Source: Amborella trichopoda (Eukaryota; Streptophyta; Magnoliopsida; Amborellales; Amborellaceae). Taken from it: 64,000 nucleotides of DNA. Position numbers and translations under genes: made by a program. How positions within the stretch are numbered: the stretch's first letter is position 1; each line of letters opens with the position of its first letter. Where the stretch lies: NCBI RefSeq assembly GCF_000471905.2, contig NW_006499535.1, forward strand, positions 184,548 to 248,547, read 5' to 3'. Positions 44,880-55,160 of the stretch are shown in pieces. The notes under the pieces are model-generated. The model made no database searches. It saw only the letters and a program-made list of their open reading frames with translations, and was not told the origin of the DNA.

Positions 44880-45330
44880 TTAAATATTTTTAAGTCTCAT
44901 CAAAGCTATATGCTTTGACAATATTTCTGCACTCAATCTTTTTATCAAAGGGTCTGCAATCATATCTGAAGATGGCAAATAACTTACAGTTATTTCATTC
45001 TTTTCAATAATATCATAAATGTAATGATAATCAATTTTAATGTGCTTACCCTTGGAACAATAAGCTCCATTTCTAATTGATGAAATAACAGTTTGATTAT
45101 CACAAAATATTTTAACAGGTCCGTCAGCTATATCCAGCTTCAAATCATTTGTAAAGCATTTAATCTAGACGACATAAGTTGTAGCAATACTACAAGCAAC
45201 ATACTCGGCTTCTATAGTATACCGAGTTACACAACCTTGTTTCTTGCTAGACTAAGAAACACATCCACCTCCAAAGAGGAATACAAATCCTAAGGTTGAT
45301 CTTCTATCATCTGGGTCTCCTGCAAAATCT
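44880..45330 (-). pseudogene. Copia RNase H
   Basis: CVTRYTIEAEYVACSIATTY, a stop, then LDIADGPVKIFCDNQTVISS, KHIKIDYHYIYDIIEK and DMIADPLIKRLSAE. These are the usual copia RNase H blocks (EAEYVA, CDNQ, KHI). One stop in the middle. Confidence 0.85.
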
Positions 45331-45428
45331 GCATCAGAGTACCCAGTAACATCTAAGTTGTCAGTTTGGAAGTACAACTTGTAATTTTTAGTTTTCTAAA
45401 TATATCTGAGTATCCTTTTTGCAGCTAG

Positions 45429-45490
45429 NNNNNNNNNNNNNNNNNNNNNNNNNNNNNNNNNNNNNNNNNNNNNNNNNNNNNNNNNNNNNN
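45429..45490. other. Assembly gap (62 N) in copia RT/RNase H
   Basis: Run of N interrupts the frame after LCHVVY. Confidence 0.95.
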
Positions 45491-46317
45491 TTGTACACAA
45501 CATGACATAATTTATGCATATATGAAATTCTTTCCATTTCATCTTTGTCACCATCATTTAATGGATACATTTTTTTTGACAATTTTAAGCTTTTACAAAC
45601 TGGTATATCTATGGGCTTGCAACTTTACATCTTAAATCTCTTTAAAATACTTTCTAAATAATTTTCTTGAGATAAACATAGAAATCTTGAACTCTTATTT
45701 CTTGTTATCTTAATGCCCAATACATATGAGGCTTCTCCTATATCTTTCATCTCAAAATGGAAACTTAACCATGATTTGGTATGGTTAATCATACCAATAT
45801 AATTTCTAGCTATCAAAATATCATCCACATATAGTGACAATATAACAAAATTGTTCTAACTATTCTAGACATATACACAATGGTCTAACCTATTGGCTAT
45901 ATAACCAATTTCAGTGATTGCATTATGAAAAGTAAAGTACCATTGCCTAGAATACTGTTTTAGACTATATAAAGATTTCTTAAGTTTATATACTTTATCT
46001 TCTTGGCCTTTAATTATATATCCTTCTGATCATCTCATATATATATCTTCCTTTAATTCTCCATTTAAGAAAGTTGTTTTGACATCTATTTGAAATAATT
46101 CTACAGCATAATATGCAACTAATACTAGGATGATTCTAATATATGAAAATTTTGCTACCGGAGCATAAGTCTCTACATAATCTATACCCTCCCTTTGGGT
46201 AAATCCTTTAGCTACCAATCTAGCTTTATATTTATCAATGGAACTATTTGCATTAAGTTTTTTCTTTAGGACCGATTTACAACTGATGGCTTTTCTATAT
46301 TTAGGGAGATCAACCAA
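45491..46317 (-). pseudogene. Copia reverse transcriptase
   Basis: From 46317: KYKARLVAKGFTQREGIDY, ETYAPVAKF, LFQIDVKTTFLNGELKEDIY, then stops between 45841 and 46029, then SLYVDDILIARN (catalytic YVDD intact), GEASYVLGIKITRN and LCLSQENYLESILKRF. The family-typical order is preserved. Confidence 0.9.
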
Positions 46318-46358
46318 CTCCTAAACTTGATTTTTTTTAATAAAATCACGTTCATTAT

Positions 46359-47771
46359 TCATGGCTTGAGTCTACTCAGCTGAGTCATGTGAGCTAATAG
46401 CTTCACTATACTTCGAGATTCATCTATTGTATCCTCACTCATTGAAGAATAATTATCTTTATTCATAAATACATAAAATTCTTCTAAAATTGTAGGAGGG
46501 GCTCTAGTTCTTTCAGGCCTGTCTGGTGTACTTGATTTAATTAAATCATTTTCACCATATGTAGAGGGAGTCTGAGAAACAGGATCTTCTAGACCCTTAC
46601 CTTTATCAATTTCATGTAAGTCAATAAGCTTATTTAAAATATTTTCATCGTCTATATTTTCTAAGAAATGAGCATCACGACTCTCTACTAGTGATCTAGT
46701 ATCATGGTTATAAAATCTATACCCCTTAGAATTTTTTGAATATCCTATAAAATAGTATTTTATAGTTTTACTTTGTAATTTATCTCTATTTTGTGGTGGT
46801 ATAAATACATGTGCCCAAGAACGCCAAACTTTTAAGATAGTAAGGTCAGGTTTCCTATCTGTCCATAATTCATATGGGGTCAAGTCTATAGATTTAGTTG
46901 GAACACGATTAATAATATATATTGTAGTGTTGAGAGCCTCACCCAAAAAATGAGGTGATAAATTTGAATGGCTCATCATAAACCTAACCATGTCCATTAG
47001 ATTTCTATTTCTTCTTTCAGCTATACCATTTTGTTGTGGTGTATATGGCATGGTTGTTTGGTGAATTATACCATGCCCTTTACAAAATTCGGTAAATAAG
47101 GCCTAGCAATATTCATCTCCCCTATCTATTCAAAGATTTTTAATATGTCTACCTAACTAATTTTCAACTTCAGCTTTATATTCTTTAAAAGTTTCTAATG
47201 CATCTAATTTCTTACTAAATAGGTATACATATCCATAACGTGAATAATCATCTATAAATAATATAAAATAATCTATACCTCTACATGTTTTTACATTTGA
47301 TGGGCCACATATATCAGAATGAACAATACTAAGTAGCTCACTGGAGCTTTTCGCTTTAAGGAAAGACTTCTTAGTTAATTTATCAGAAATATATGACTCG
47401 CATGTTTTGAACACAATTTCTCCTAAATTGAGGAGCAAGCTTCTTTTAACCATTTGATTCACTCTGTCTTTATTTATATGTCCTAATCTTAAGTGTCATA
47501 AATATAGATCATCCAAACATACATAAGCATCAAAAGAGACAACAAAATAAATAGAAAATAATGAACTTTCATTGATATTCAGTCGGTACAAATTATCAAC
47601 TTTAGTACCGTACACCAATGCTCTAGAATGCTTCCCAATGGTGACCCGATCAGATCTGAATCTTATTTCATTCCCCTTGTCGTCTAACCTAGGAACAGAA
47701 ATCAAATTGTGCCTCATATTGGGCGCATACAGAGTATCAGTCAATGGGAGATTTTTCCTCCTGGTAAACAC
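46359..47771 (-). pseudogene. Copia pre-integrase and integrase
   Basis: From 47771: TLYAPNMRHNLISVPRL, a stop near 47498, HLRLGHINKDRVNQMVKRSL, CESYISDKLTKKSF (the second Cys of the zinc module is Tyr), HSDICGPSNV, YFILFIDDYSRYGYVYLFSK, a broken stretch, then PYTPQQNGIAERRNRNLMD and the C-terminal part PYELWTDRKPDLTILKVW and YYFIGYSKNSKGYRFYNHD. The D, D and E residues of the integrase core are present. At least two stops. Confidence 0.9.
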
Positions 47772-47989
47772 AGTTTGAAAGTACCGACACCAAGTACATC
47801 ACAATAGGTGTCATTTCCCTTATATATCCACTGGTTACCAGCTGTAATCTCCTTCAATTCTGTGAATCTATCCGTGGTCCTTGAGACATGTCAAGTGGAG
47901 GCTGAGTAGACCCATCAATTTCTCAGGTCATGGTCAGCAACTATTGATTCTAGGATTAACGCAGATCAAGTCTTCTCTTTTATTTTGAT

Positions 47990-48764
47990 TATTTTGAGCA
48001 GGATTGTTATTTTGGGTTTTATTTTTGTTTTTCAGCTTGGGACAATTAACTTGATGTGCCCAATTTTCTTACAATAAAAACAGGTCTTCTCAACCTTATT
48101 CTTTTGATTTTTAAAATTTCTCTCCTTTCCCTTATACCTATTATTTTTCTGATTATGTGAGGATCAGAGAAGATGAACTTTGGGCAAAGTGGAGCTCATT
48201 TGACTTCTTCCTCATTCTTCTCTCTGCTTCAATACTGAGATGCATGGGAAGATTTAACATGGTTATCCCTTGTGCAGAATCATTCACTGCAATTACAACA
48301 GACTCTCAAGATGGAAGGAGACTGTTAAGGACAATGGACACTTGCATACGAACGAGGACGAGATTTCTGGCTGCAGCAAGGTCATTTGCGAGCACTGTCA
48401 TTTTATTGACATGCTCGGTCACTGAGTCTGTTTCTTTCATTTTGCAAGAATTGTATTTTTCTAACAACAATTGCACATGGGTTTCAGAAATGGTCTCATA
48501 CTTTTAAGATAGGGTTGTGGTGTGATATTCAAATACTTTAATTAAATCACCTTTCATAAAGCTTAACATAGTAGACCTAGCTACTTAGTCATCTTCTAAC
48601 CATTTGTCAAGTCGCCTTCTGGCTTGACCATTGGCATTAAGCTCTAAAATTGGTGGTTCAGTGACATAATCTACCCTTTCTTGGAAAATAATATATCCAA
48701 TTTTTCTTTTCCACATAAAAAAATTGGTCCTATTGAGTTTTACAAGTTTGGATAGTTCTGACAT
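47990..48764 (-). pseudogene. Copia gag
   Basis: Start Met at 48764: MSELSKLVKLNRTNFFMWK, RKIGYIIFQERVDYV, RRLDKWLEDD, a stop, then SFMKGDLIKVFEYH, MKETDSVTEHVNKMTVLAND and later a zinc knuckle CFYCKKIGHIKL near 48045-48085. The fourth ligand of the knuckle is lost by an apparent one-base deletion (KLIVP in place of KLNCP). Confidence 0.78.
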
Positions 48765-50162
48765 AACTAGCCTAGGTGTGATTTTGAATTTTTAGATAAT
48801 ATCTAAAAATCCAAAAATTTAATTGTGTTTAAAAAAGGGTGCCTGCTAGTTAAATCAATAGGTTTGCCGACTCTCAATGAGCTGCAACTTCAAAGAAAAA
48901 ATTTCTCGAACAGTTTATGTTCGCATTGCTGTGATGCAACAAAAGATTAATAAAGTAAGGCAACAACTACTTTATATCAAATCTTGCATAAGAATAATTT
49001 TCATAAATATGTGAATATATCTTCGCACAAGAGAGAGAGTCTACGATGATATTTGATATTTTTCAACAAAAATATGGAATTGCACAATCATAAAAAAAAA
49101 TGAATTCACAAAATCGAGATCATGAAATTTTCTAACTAAAAGAGACCAAAGCATAAGATAATTATGTAATGGAATGATAATTATTATGCAAAATAGACCA
49201 AAGCATAGGATAGTCATGCAAGGTAATGAATTATTATACAAATAGAATACGTAAAAGTATCTCTAAATTATATTCCAAGTATATATAAAAATATGTAACA
49301 GTAGAAACGTAATTATCGGCAGCAGTTATATGTCTCTTTCTCTCTCTCAAATTTCAGCAATATCTCTCTAAAAATAAATAAATAAAGGCTACCTAAAGAC
49401 CTTGGTGGGATGCAAGGGCTTAGTAAAAATAAAAACGGAGCATGTTACTCTTTATGGGTTGAGCCTGGGAACATTTACCTAAAAAAAAAATGTGGGGCCC
49501 TTTGAATTCTAGCATGGGTTATAGATATTTCTATCTTTATACTTTCAAGTTTGATTAAGCCTCAAATAACGAGAGAAAAGAGGCTCACAGTCAAAAGGGT
49601 AGGTTAAAGCATCAATATCATAGCAGAGAGAGAAACATAGGAAAATAAAATATTAAAAAAAAAAAATAAAGCAGTCAGAAAACAAAGACAAAAATATTGT
49701 GTCTTTCCCCAAATTTTATTTATTTTCTCAAGGCTCGAAGTTTGCTTCAGTATAAGACAGAAAACGAGGGAAAGAGTGGAAGAAAAAAAAGAAGAAGAGG
49801 GAAACGAAAAAATTTTGATAGGAGGGGCTACGCGTTGGTGAGATAAAAGATACAAAAAATTTCCTTTTATCTTATTTTAATATTATCACTTCTATCTTTT
49901 ATGTGTGGGATGAATATGGAGAGAAATACATAGTTGAAAAGTCAAACAGCTTGGCAGAGATGCAAGAGGAAACGGACAAAAAATTCAAGAAGCTAGATAG
50001 AGAAAAATTGTCAACAGAATGAAATTGGCTTATGAAATCAACAATATCAGATATGAGAAATTTCAACAGAGTAAATAGAGAATTGATATCCAACAAAAAA
50101 AAAAAGGAATTTTAAGAGAGATATTGTTCAATAAAATACAAACTCACAGGAAATCAAATAAT
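48765..50162 (-). other. Long AT-rich leader of the copia element
   Basis: About 1.4 kb between the PBS region and gag, with no ORF carrying a known domain. It contains A-rich and GA-rich tracts (49650-49800). Confidence 0.5.
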
Positions 50163-50224
50163 CGATTTTGATCCTAGGACCTGTGGGTTATGAGCCCACG
50201 ACGCTTCTGCTAACCTACTCTGAT
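50163..50224 (-). other. Initiator tRNA-Met-like sequence downstream of copia PBS
   Basis: Read on the minus strand it starts ATCAGAGTAGGTTAGCAGAA, continues GCGTCGTGGGCTCATAACCC and ACAGGTCCTAGGATCAAAAT. This follows plant initiator tRNA-Met (ATCAGAGTGGCGCAGCGGAA..., recalled) through the CAT anticodon and the B box, then diverges before the 3' acceptor strand. It overlaps the PBS, because the 5' acceptor strand of this tRNA is the same sequence as the PBS core. It is not a functional tRNA gene. Confidence 0.75.
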
Positions 50225-50228
50225 ACAA
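50218..50228 (-). other. Primer-binding site of the copia element
   Basis: Sense TTGTATCAGAG, one mismatch to the canonical TGGTATCAGAG for tRNA-iMet, one base from the LTR. Confidence 0.85.
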
Positions 50229-50229
50229 A

Positions 50230-50606
50230 TGTTATAAACTCGATGGAAAAGATGGATCTCTAAATTCCTAGGATTAGGGACAGTGTGAGATTGAGGATTG
50301 CAGAGTGGAGGGTTTTCCAGAACAATGATAACTCAAGCTTCTTTGTGTGTGCCTCTCTATGGCTACGAAAAGCCTAGTTATAGAGGATGGACAAAGCCGT
50401 TCTCCAACGTGCTTTCTCCGTAAAACTCTGAGAAACGTAGCCTGTAATCCTGGGGTGTGGGTGGTTATTTTCTATCCATTAGATAACGACATTTCTCTCT
50501 CTAAAAAAGCCCTCATGTTTAGGATAAACATTAAATCATTAAATTAAATAATAAGAGAGATAAACATATGACATCTTAAGCCCCATGACCATCATACATT
50601 CCAACA
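50230..50606 (-). repeat. Copia right LTR (5' LTR, 377 bp)
   Basis: Begins TGTTATAAACTCG and ends CATTCCAACA; pairs with 44280-44653. Confidence 0.9.
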
Positions 50607-50970
50607 AAGAAAAGATATCCCCCATATCCCAACACCTTCTTTCCTTATCTTTTAGAAGCATTAGAAAAAAAACAAAAAAAAAAAGGTGCTCTTTTGTGAA
50701 AATGCATGAGGATCCAAACATTGTTAACAAGAATATCAAAGCCCAAGAATTTTATTTTATTTTAATTTTAGCAGGAAACCAAAGATACAAAATCGATGGA
50801 GGTGGAGAAGAACATAAAATCAATAAGCACCAAATTATGGAAAAAAAAAAGAAACTAGAGCAAGATACAATTAAATAAAATGATGTTTTTTAAATTAAAA
50901 AAACGGCCCTCAAAAGGAGATCTCAAGCTTCCTTCTTTTTTCTGTTCGTGCACAGATCTAGCTCGAAATG
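50607..50970 (-). other. el4 internal sequence continued, plus right AAGAA duplication (50607-50611)
   Basis: AT-rich sequence between the copia element and the el4 PBS. It has A-runs (50664-50684, 50839-50849) and no recognisable gene; a 97-codon plus-strand frame is Lys-rich low complexity. Confidence 0.4.
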
Positions 50971-50988
50971 CCTCACAGTGGGTGCCAA
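50971..50988 (-). other. Probable primer-binding site of el4
   Basis: Sense TTGGCACCCACTGTGAGG, two bases from the LTR start at 50991. It resembles the TTGGCGCCCACCGTGGGG-type sites common beside plant gypsy LTRs (recalled). Confidence 0.55.
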
Positions 50989-52433
50989 ACTGTTTACAAT
51001 GCAAATCAAGACGATCTCAAGCTGAGATTCGTCCAGATCAGAACCAGAAACTAATTTTTTTAAAGTTTGATAGGGAGTGGGGACAATCAAATTATGATTT
51101 AAGGCCAAATCTACTTAGAAATGAGTAGATCTACTCTCAGATCAATGGTAGAGCCAACAATGATCTGAAATACGAAACACAACATAAAATGCAACAAAAC
51201 TGATTTAATTCTAATAAAATTAAATAAATAAAAGAAAAAAAATGTAGAAAGAGTAAGAAACTACCAGATCAAGCCAGTTGGCCCGAGACTCTCGAGGCTT
51301 TGAGCGTATCAGGACCAGCTGAATTTATGATGTGCGTCGTCTTATCTCTCTTCAGGTTTTAACTAGGCCTTGGCTTTTTTAGACGGCTTTCTTAACCTAA
51401 AGGCTGCATGTTTAATGGCATGAAGCTAAGGTTTTCTTAGATCTAAGTTTTCTCAAGGTCTTCTCAGGTTTTATCAGGGTCTCCAGTTTCTTGGCCTACT
51501 ATTTTTTTAGAGTCTAAGGAGTCTAAAAGTCTCTCCCTAGAAATGATCCTGAAATAATCTTTTAAAGGCTGAAAATTGGTTGGAGTGGGTAAACTGCCAA
51601 TTTCAAATGGATTTTCCAGCCTGAATTGTTGTTTTGGGGTCAACATACCAAATGGGTCCAGATTCAATAAATCTGCCAAAAAATGGTCGGGGAGTGGTTA
51701 GCATGCGAAAACTACCATTTTGGGGCAATCAGGTTGGGTGGCGGAACCAATAGTGCCGCCCAGACCAAATCTGCTCATAATTGGCAGATTTAAGTTCTAG
51801 GGTGATTTACGAGTTCTTGTGATGCTGCTTGCCAAATTTTGGGTCGAAACCAGGCATTTTGCTATTTTTAATGATTTTTTTGCACTAAAAGAGGGTGTTC
51901 AAGATTCTGGATCACAAGACAGGCAGTATGCACTATGGTGGTCTATGGTTTGAGGGTTTATTGGGATATTGTGGTCCTAAGGCTGTCTATGGTTTAGAAA
52001 ACCAATAAATTTGCCAGTTTTCAAAATGGGGTGTCTACACCAAGCCTGAAACCTATTCGGGGATTTTAGAAATATGGGCAAAAGGGGGAAGAGATTTGGA
52101 AAAGATTTGAAATAGGACAAAATAGAACAAATGAATAAAATAAAATGAGTATAAGGCCCTTGGAGATGGAGCCGATTCAAGACCAGTCTGAGCGTAACTT
52201 TTCTTGAAATATTAGATATTCTTTGATTGAAGTCAATGTATGTAATGTGGATTTGAGGGCTTTAGGATAAGAGTATGAATTGTAGCATGGATTCAGGTCG
52301 GGTCAGTATCAAGGTTCGAACGAGAAGAGTCTGGACATATTAATCAGAAATCTCATGAGTTTTGAAAGTGGCATAGCCTTGGCACCAAAATTCTCCCTTT
52401 TAGATTTGGGGGAGGGGGGTTCCAATTTATAAA

Positions 52434-52443
52434 CAAGTGTCAT
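52434..52443 (-). promoter_or_regulatory. Probable TATA box of el4 LTR
   Basis: Plus AATTTATAAA, sense TTTATAAATT, followed on the sense strand by GGAACCCCCCTCCCCC. Confidence 0.45.
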
Positions 52444-53107
52444 GCCTTATCACCATTCAAATGCTGAGATTGAATCTGGGCCGTTGATGGCCATTGTGGT
52501 TGTCGGGGATGTGTTGCAGAAGCAATTGATGTTTAACACTGCAGGAGTCAAGCAGTTCTTCGCTGAGGGTGTAGTTTCCATCGGTGCCAATGATGGTCAT
52601 AACATCGTTAAATCATGATGATGTCAATTGTCCATCTGGGAACCTGGTCTTGGGTGGTGATTCCTATCAATCAAAAAATACCGAGTAAATACCGAGTGGG
52701 CCAAAGAAGTTGCCACTGTTGTTTCTGTTAATGATGGTGTAATCACTAGATGTTAGTTTTCGGCATTCCAATGTCAGACAGATGGTAGCTGCTCTGGCCA
52801 ATCAAGGATGATGTTGCTAATTGCATTGACCCAATTTGCATTTCTGTTGTCCGTAACAATTTGCCTCATTATGCTGTTGGGTGGTTAAGCCACCATTCTC
52901 AACCAATAAGGTGTAGATGTTCTAGTGACCTCCGTTGGTGCAATTGCGACCTTCGTATCTTTGTAATGGTGATGGTTTCTTCATTCCGATGTCAAACGGT
53001 TAGATTGCCTTTCTAGCCAATTAGATTGCGACACGTTTTGTCATATGCATCACCTGAGTTGCGTTCATCACCACCTTAAAACATTGGTGGTACTTGTGTT
53101 GACAACT

Positions 53108-53240
53108 ATGGTGTTTTAGTTTTTCTCCTTTTTAAGTGCTTGTTTCTTGATGGTGTTTTAGTTTTTCTCTTTTTAAGTGCTTGTTTCTTGCTATGGTGTT
53201 TTAGTTTTTCCCCTTTTAAGTGCTTGTTTCTTGCTATGGC
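53108..53240. repeat. Three-copy tandem repeat of 42-43 bp near the el4 LTR end
   Basis: ATGGTGTTTTAGTTTTTC starts at 53108, 53150 and 53193; each unit ends AAGTGCTTGTTTCTTG. Confidence 0.85.
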
Positions 53241-53279
53241 TTTCATATAGTTTCATCAATGTTGATTGGGGCGTCTACA

Positions 53280-54049
53280 CCAATAATATGGATTAGTTCT
53301 CCTAATCTTGTACACGAAATATGGTATCTCTTCCCTAAAGATGGGGGATGTGACATATAAATAAATTTTCTATCCAACAATCTCTATAGAATTAAGACCC
53401 ATTCTTACTTTCGCGACACGTGTCTACCTCTTAACTCTAGCTTAATAATGTAGTACATATATGTTTAGATGACAATTAATTTGATTTAAAATATCATATT
53501 TTTATTTAAAATTATACTCTAGATAATGCTATTCTGGTAGTTATTTGGTATGTACCTTGTATCATGTATGATATTATTTAAATATTTAATTTTGTTGCGA
53601 TTTTTAGCTATTATTAGCTATTTCTGGAGAAGAACATATGGGGTTTAGCTATTGAATAAAGTAAAAATAGCCTTTTAAAAATATAAAATTATATGTAAAA
53701 CTGTATATAAGTTTATCTCAGATAAATTTATGAACGATACAACCAAACAACAAATAACTCGTTATTAGGACTAACTTTATTGAACCAATATCTTATTAGT
53801 GATAACAGGTGCATCCAAACAAGCCTTTATAGTTCCAATTTCCAATATGTGAGGAGTCAACATTTCAATCAGGCCTATAATTATGTACCTATTTACTCCC
53901 TCCCTCATGAAATCTTCACCTATAAGTAATTTTAAGGCCTAATTTTGGAGATGCAATGTCCAGCCCCAAGAAAGTTCGTAGAAGGAAAAAAAAAAGGTGT
54001 AAATTTATTCACATTCTCTTGGTGTTTGAAAAAATAGCATCAACCCACT
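53280..54049. other. AT-rich intergenic stretch, nothing recognised
   Basis: No ORF of note, no repeat ends, no RNA gene seen. Confidence 0.5.
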
Positions 54050-54370
54050 CCAATTTTGGACGTTTAGATAAAAGAAAAGTCTATAAAGTGACTATTTACC
54101 TTTGGTACAAAGATGTTATAATTACTCTTGTGGATTAGATTTCAAATTTGGTGGTTGTAAGAGTGTCATCGACTAGACTCAAAGTTCAAAAACCATTTTA
54201 TCGAATTTTGTGATACATTGCAAGTCCTCTAATTTGACATCCAATTCTTAGGAGTAATTGTGACCTCCTTGTAATAAGATAAATTGTCTATACAATCCCT
54301 TAGATAAAGGACTATAAATTATATACTCATCCAGTGGTTACAAGTTGGATGCCATAAATTTTGTGAAAAG
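54050..54370. repeat. Dispersed repeat, copy 1
   Basis: Collinear with 56525-56870. Both have a GACTATTTACC-like or GACACCATTTACC phrase, then GTGG(C/T)TG..A, GACTAGACTCAAAGTTC or GACTAAACTCAAACTTC, and TAATTGTGACCT(C/T)CT. Copy 1 has one unit where copy 2 has three. Family unknown. Confidence 0.55.
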
Positions 54371-54769
54371 GGCGTGTACTACGCTCACTTGGGCTCATAT
54401 TTACATTTACTAACTCTGGCAAATCACTTACAAATTTGCTTTAAAATTTTGCAATCCATTTAATTTTTACGAGATGATTATTTAAAAATAACATGAATTT
54501 TGAGTTCTTGGACATCTAGATCATTATCTCAAAAAATTGGATGGTTTAGTGCAGTCTTGAGATGCCTTTTTTTAGGCCCATAAAAAGCGAACTTTTTTTT
54601 TTTTTTTTGTGAATGTTAATGAGCTTCCGAGTGAAATGTACATAGGTAGGACATAAAAGAAAAGAAAAAATAAAAATAAAATAAAATAAAATAAAAAATA
54701 TAAAAAACAGCAAAAGAGAATATAGGGGAAGAAGAGAAGAGTGAGGAGGAGTCACGCCAACGAGACTCT
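54371..54769. other. AT-rich stretch, low-complexity
   Basis: T-run at 54593-54608 and an AAAAT-repeat at 54660-54710. No gene seen except the tail of the frame listed next. Confidence 0.4.
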
Positions 54770-55160
54770 TAACCGATTTAGTCTGAAGATCTGCATTGAG
54801 GTTCCTCTCCCAATTAACATGATTGAAGCGTATTTCCCAGCCTCGTAGTTTGTGAAGTATATATTTATAATCAAGCTCCAATGCCAGTTGTCTGGCGCTT
54901 TGCACCAATTGATCACATTAGATGAGTTTCCTTCTATTATCACTCTTGCATACTCCTTAGTCAATTTAAGAAACCCATAATACAATGCCAAAAACTCAGC
55001 CTCGTTCATCATGCAGGAGTGAAGATATCCATGATAGAATCAAAGCAAATTCCCTGAAGAGTCACGTACCAGTCCTCCATAGCCAACCATTTGGCCATTT
55101 CCACTTACACTTCCATCAAAGTTTAATTTGTAGCATTCTTGATCTGGTCTGATTATCCTC
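54770..55160 (-). pseudogene. RNase H-like domain fragment (plant RVT_3 type)
   Basis: From 55160: CYKLNFDGSVSGNGQMVGYG, GLVRDSSGNLL, a stop (55040-55042), then NEAEFLALYYGFLKLTKEYA, VIIEGNSSNVINWCKAPDNW. A frameshift near 54860 leads to HKLRGWEIRFNHVNWERNLNAD. This is the order FDGS...NEAE...D...H..R..N..AD of RNase H-like domains found in plant LINEs and in related free-standing genes. Broken by one stop and one frameshift. Confidence 0.75.

Larger units (their letters stand above)
44280..50606 (-). mobile_element. Ty1/copia retrotransposon, complete ends, broken coding
   Basis: LTRs 44280-44653 and 50230-50606, a perfect AAGAA duplication, an iMet-type PBS and a polypurine tract (AAGTGGGAGATGG beside the left LTR). 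Domain order on the minus strand is gag, pre-integrase, integrase, reverse transcriptase, RNase H, the copia order. Stops, frameshifts and a 62-N gap break the coding region. Confidence 0.93.
50991..53279 (-). repeat. el4 right LTR (5' LTR)
   Basis: Begins TGTTTACAATG after the PBS and ends GCGTCTACA, so TGTAGACGC on the sense strand. A TATA lies at 52434-52443. A second GGTGTCTACACCA at 52031-52042 resembles the outer end, so the LTR could alternatively end at 52039. No partner LTR is in the window. Confidence 0.55.

Noticed and set aside
50163-50224. A functional tRNA-Met gene
   Set aside because: The 3' acceptor strand and T-stem end are missing, and it overlaps the copia PBS; it is a tRNA-derived sequence, not a gene.
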